From Virgisporangium aurantiacum (lineage in GTDB: Bacteria; Actinomycetota; Actinomycetes; Mycobacteriales; Micromonosporaceae): a DNA stretch of 64,000 nucleotides. This document shows positions 62,392 to 64,000 of the stretch, piece by piece. The notes beneath the pieces were generated by a model that saw only the letters and a list, made by a program, of their open reading frames with translations, had not been told where the DNA came from and ran no database searches. A program made the translations under genes and the position numbers. The first letter of the stretch is position 1. The number at the start of each line of letters is the position of its first letter. Location: positions 310,001 to 374,000 of the forward strand of contig NZ_BOPG01000003.1 in the NCBI RefSeq assembly GCF_016863635.1. The letters run 5' to 3'.

Positions 62392-62778
62392 TCATCGTGT
62401 GCTCATGTTGGTCGTCCTACCTTGCTTCTGCGGGTGGGCCGGTTGACCCACCGCCGACGGTGCCGACCCCGACTCGTCCTGGGACAGAGCCTCGGCCAGC
62501 TCACCCGTGTCGACGACACCGGTGACGCGCAACGAACGCCCGAAGGCGCGCCGCCGCTGCGCTAGTGCGAAACAACTCGGACCGGGATGCAGATGCGCCC
62601 CACGGCCGGGTCGTCTACGTGGCGGATCGGGAACCAGGCTGAACTGACCAGCGCCGGTCTCCACCGCCACGAAACGCAACAACTCGGATGCTGGTACGCG
62701 CTTCCGGCAGCCGATACAGGTGCGGACGGGATGAGCCGAAAGCACCGGCGGGGCGGCCGGTCGTGCGCGACGTACCAC
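62392..62778 (-). CDS. ylxR: YlxR-family RNA-binding protein
   Basis: A 128-residue DUF448 protein between nusA and infB. The signature RTCIGCRKRVPASELLRFVA and the RGAHLHPGPSCFALAQRRRA segment are present. YlxR-family proteins bind RNA and affect RNase P and transcription in some bacteria. It starts GTG at 62778, seven bases after the nusA stop. The C-terminal 25 residues are basic and unconserved. Confidence 0.9.
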   Translation of the reverse strand: MVRRARPAAPPVLSAHPVRTCIGCRKRVPASELLRFVAVETGAGQFSLVPDPPRRRPGRGAHLHPGPSCFALAQRRRAFGRSLRVTGVVDTGELAEALSQDESGSAPSAVGQPAHPQKQGRTTNMSTR

Positions 62779-62785
62779 GGAAAGT

Positions 62786-63814
62786 CTACCCCGCGCTCTC
62801 CGCGCGTGCGCCGCCCGGTGCGGCCGGAGATCCGCCCGAGGCCTCGGTATCTGGACGGATATCGATGCGCCAACCGGTCAATCGGGCAGCAAGCCGGGCA
62901 TTCTGCCCCTCCCGCCCGATTGCGAGCGAAAGCTGGAAGTCGGGCACGATCACCCGAGCGGTGCGGTTCGCGGCGTCGACAACATCGACGCGCAGTGCCT
63001 TCGCGGGCGACAGAGCGTTGCCGACGAACGCCGCCGGGTCGTCCGACCAGTCGATAATGTCGATCTTCTCACCATGGAGCTCGCTCATCACCGCGCGGAC
63101 CCGCTGGCCCATCGGACCGATGCACGCGCCCTTGGCGTTGACCCCGGCCGCCGTCGACCGGACCGCGATCTTGGTGCGGTGGCCGGCCTCGCGGGCGATC
63201 GCGGCGATCTCGACGGTGCCGTCGGCGATCTCCGGGACCTCCAGCGCGAACAGCTTCTTCACCAGGCTGGGGTGCGACCGGGAGAGCGTGATCTGCGGCC
63301 CGCGGAACCCCTTCACCACGTGCACCACGATGCACCGCAGCCGGTGCCCGTGCAGATACTCCTCGCCGGGCACCTGTTCCGCCGGGGGCAGCATGGCCTC
63401 GACCTTGCCCAGGTCGACCGTGACGATGCCCTTCTCGGCCCGCGCCTCGTGCGCCTGCACCACGCCGGTGACCAGGTCACCGTCGCGCCCGGCGTACTCG
63501 CCGAAGTGCGCCTCGTCGGTGGCCTCCCGGAGCCGCTGCAGGATGACCTGCTTCGCGGTCATCGCGGCGATGCGGCCGAAGTCGTGCGGGGTGTCGTCGA
63601 ACTCGCGCGCCACCGTGCCGTCCTCGGCCATCTCCTGCGCGAAAACGGCGGCGAACCCGGTCTTGCGATCGATCTCCACCCGGGCGTGCGAATGCGCGCC
63701 ATCGGTATGGCGGTACGCGGTGAGTAGGGCGGTCTCGATGGCCGAGAGGATGGTCTCGAACGGGATCTCCCGTTCTCGCTCCAGGGCCCGGAGGGCCGCG
63801 AGGTCGATGTTCAC
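62786..63814 (-). CDS. nusA: Transcription termination/antitermination factor NusA
   Basis: A 342-residue NusA of the short actinobacterial type, without the C-terminal acidic repeats of E. coli. The N-terminal RNAP-binding region (1-125) is followed by S1 ([20 protein letters not shown]) and KH1/KH2 ([20 protein letters not shown], then [20 protein letters not shown]). It starts GTG, overlapping the rimP stop (GTGA). It belongs to rimP-nusA-ylxR-infB. Confidence 0.95.
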   Translation of the reverse strand: MNIDLAALRALEREREIPFETILSAIETALLTAYRHTDGAHSHARVEIDRKTGFAAVFAQEMAEDGTVAREFDDTPHDFGRIAAMTAKQVILQRLREATDEAHFGEYAGRDGDLVTGVVQAHEARAEKGIVTVDLGKVEAMLPPAEQVPGEEYLHGHRLRCIVVHVVKGFRGPQITLSRSHPSLVKKLFALEVPEIADGTVEIAAIAREAGHRTKIAVRSTAAGVNAKGACIGPMGQRVRAVMSELHGEKIDIIDWSDDPAAFVGNALSPAKALRVDVVDAANRTARVIVPDFQLSLAIGREGQNARLAARLTGWRIDIRPDTEASGGSPAAPGGARAESAG

Positions 63815-64000
63815 TCCTCGTCCTCCTCGAAGTCATCGTCAGCGTCTTCGTCGTCGTACTCCTCGGCACCGGCGATCTCGTCGAGATCGTCGTCCGAGAC
63901 GGTCTCCAGCCGGCTGAACTCCAGCTGGATCTTCCCCGTACCCAACTCCCCGTAGGCGAACGTGTGCTCGGTTCCGTCGACCGACAGTGTGACGCCGTGG
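63811..64000 (-). CDS. rimP: Ribosome maturation factor RimP, C-terminal end, cut by window end
   Basis: The frame on the minus strand ends in TGA at 63811-63813 and runs to the window edge, giving 62 residues. [20 protein letters not shown] and [10 protein letters not shown] are the RimP C-terminal SH3-like domain. An acidic tail ([16 protein letters not shown]) follows, longer than usual but typical of actinobacteria. The stop overlaps the nusA start. Confidence 0.85.
   Translation of the reverse strand, partial: HGVTLSVDGTEHTFAYGELGTGKIQLEFSRLETVSDDDLDEIAGAEEYDDEDADDDFEEDEE

Overview
The window reads as chromosomal DNA of a high-GC actinobacterium. The gene set and order (DUF3046-recA-recX-rny, clgR-pspA-pspM, rimO-pgsA-cinA, ftsK, rnj-dapA-thyX, dapB-M16-pnp-rpsO-ribF-truB, rbfA-DUF503-infB-ylxR-nusA-rimP, and a gluCD amino-acid uptake operon) match the core region shared by Micromonosporaceae and their relatives. 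The family assignment is an inference from gene order and protein style. No rRNA, tRNA, CRISPR array, integrase or transposase was recognised.

The backbone is transcribed almost entirely leftwards (minus strand). Read in that direction: a translation and RNA module (rimP tail, nusA, ylxR, infB, DUF503, rbfA; 64.0-58.3 kb); a 31-residue gene and a MATE exporter; truB, ribF, rpsO, pnp, an M16 peptidase and dapB (56.4-49.3 kb); thyX, dapA, rnj and a purine permease (41.2-36.3 kb); ftsK (34.9 kb); rimO, pgsA, pncC, clgR, pspA, pspM (30.1-25.0 kb); then DUF3046, recA, recX and rny (9.6-5.2 kb). Many neighbours overlap by ATGA or GTGA, so the operons are tightly coupled. Three RNA-decay enzymes (RNase Y, RNase J, PNPase) lie in this one window.

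Between the core blocks are accessory genes, many on the plus strand: an Hsp70-like receptor protein (1.7-5.2 kb); an MFS exporter, lipoprotein, MocR regulator/flavoprotein pair, two EamA transporters, an Lhr helicase, a hydrolase, an F420-type oxidoreductase, an SAM hydroxide adenosyltransferase and Nei2 (9.6-25 kb); a cysteine-containing HTH regulator divergent from DUF3291 and LtrA-like genes (30-32 kb); an HNH nuclease (35.4 kb); and an envelope and sugar region (41.3-49.3 kb) with a DUF6541 membrane protein, a GDP-mannose-type NUDIX enzyme, an RHH/DUF4097 pair, a YcaQ glycosylase/DUF2752 pair, a GT87 mannosyltransferase and an acetyltransferase.

The most unusual items are: (1) a single protein joining a cytoplasmic Hsp70 ATPase domain, a roughly 380-residue Pro/Gly/Met repeat linker, one membrane helix and an external LivK-type ligand-binding domain; (2) two copies of a 76-nt hairpin element with near-identical arms, each filling the gap between convergent genes; (3) a 25-nt palindrome over the start codon of an RHH gene paired with a DUF4097 gene; (4) an orphan A/T-rich palindrome in a 343-bp gap between rbfA and the MATE gene, where nrnA would often be found.
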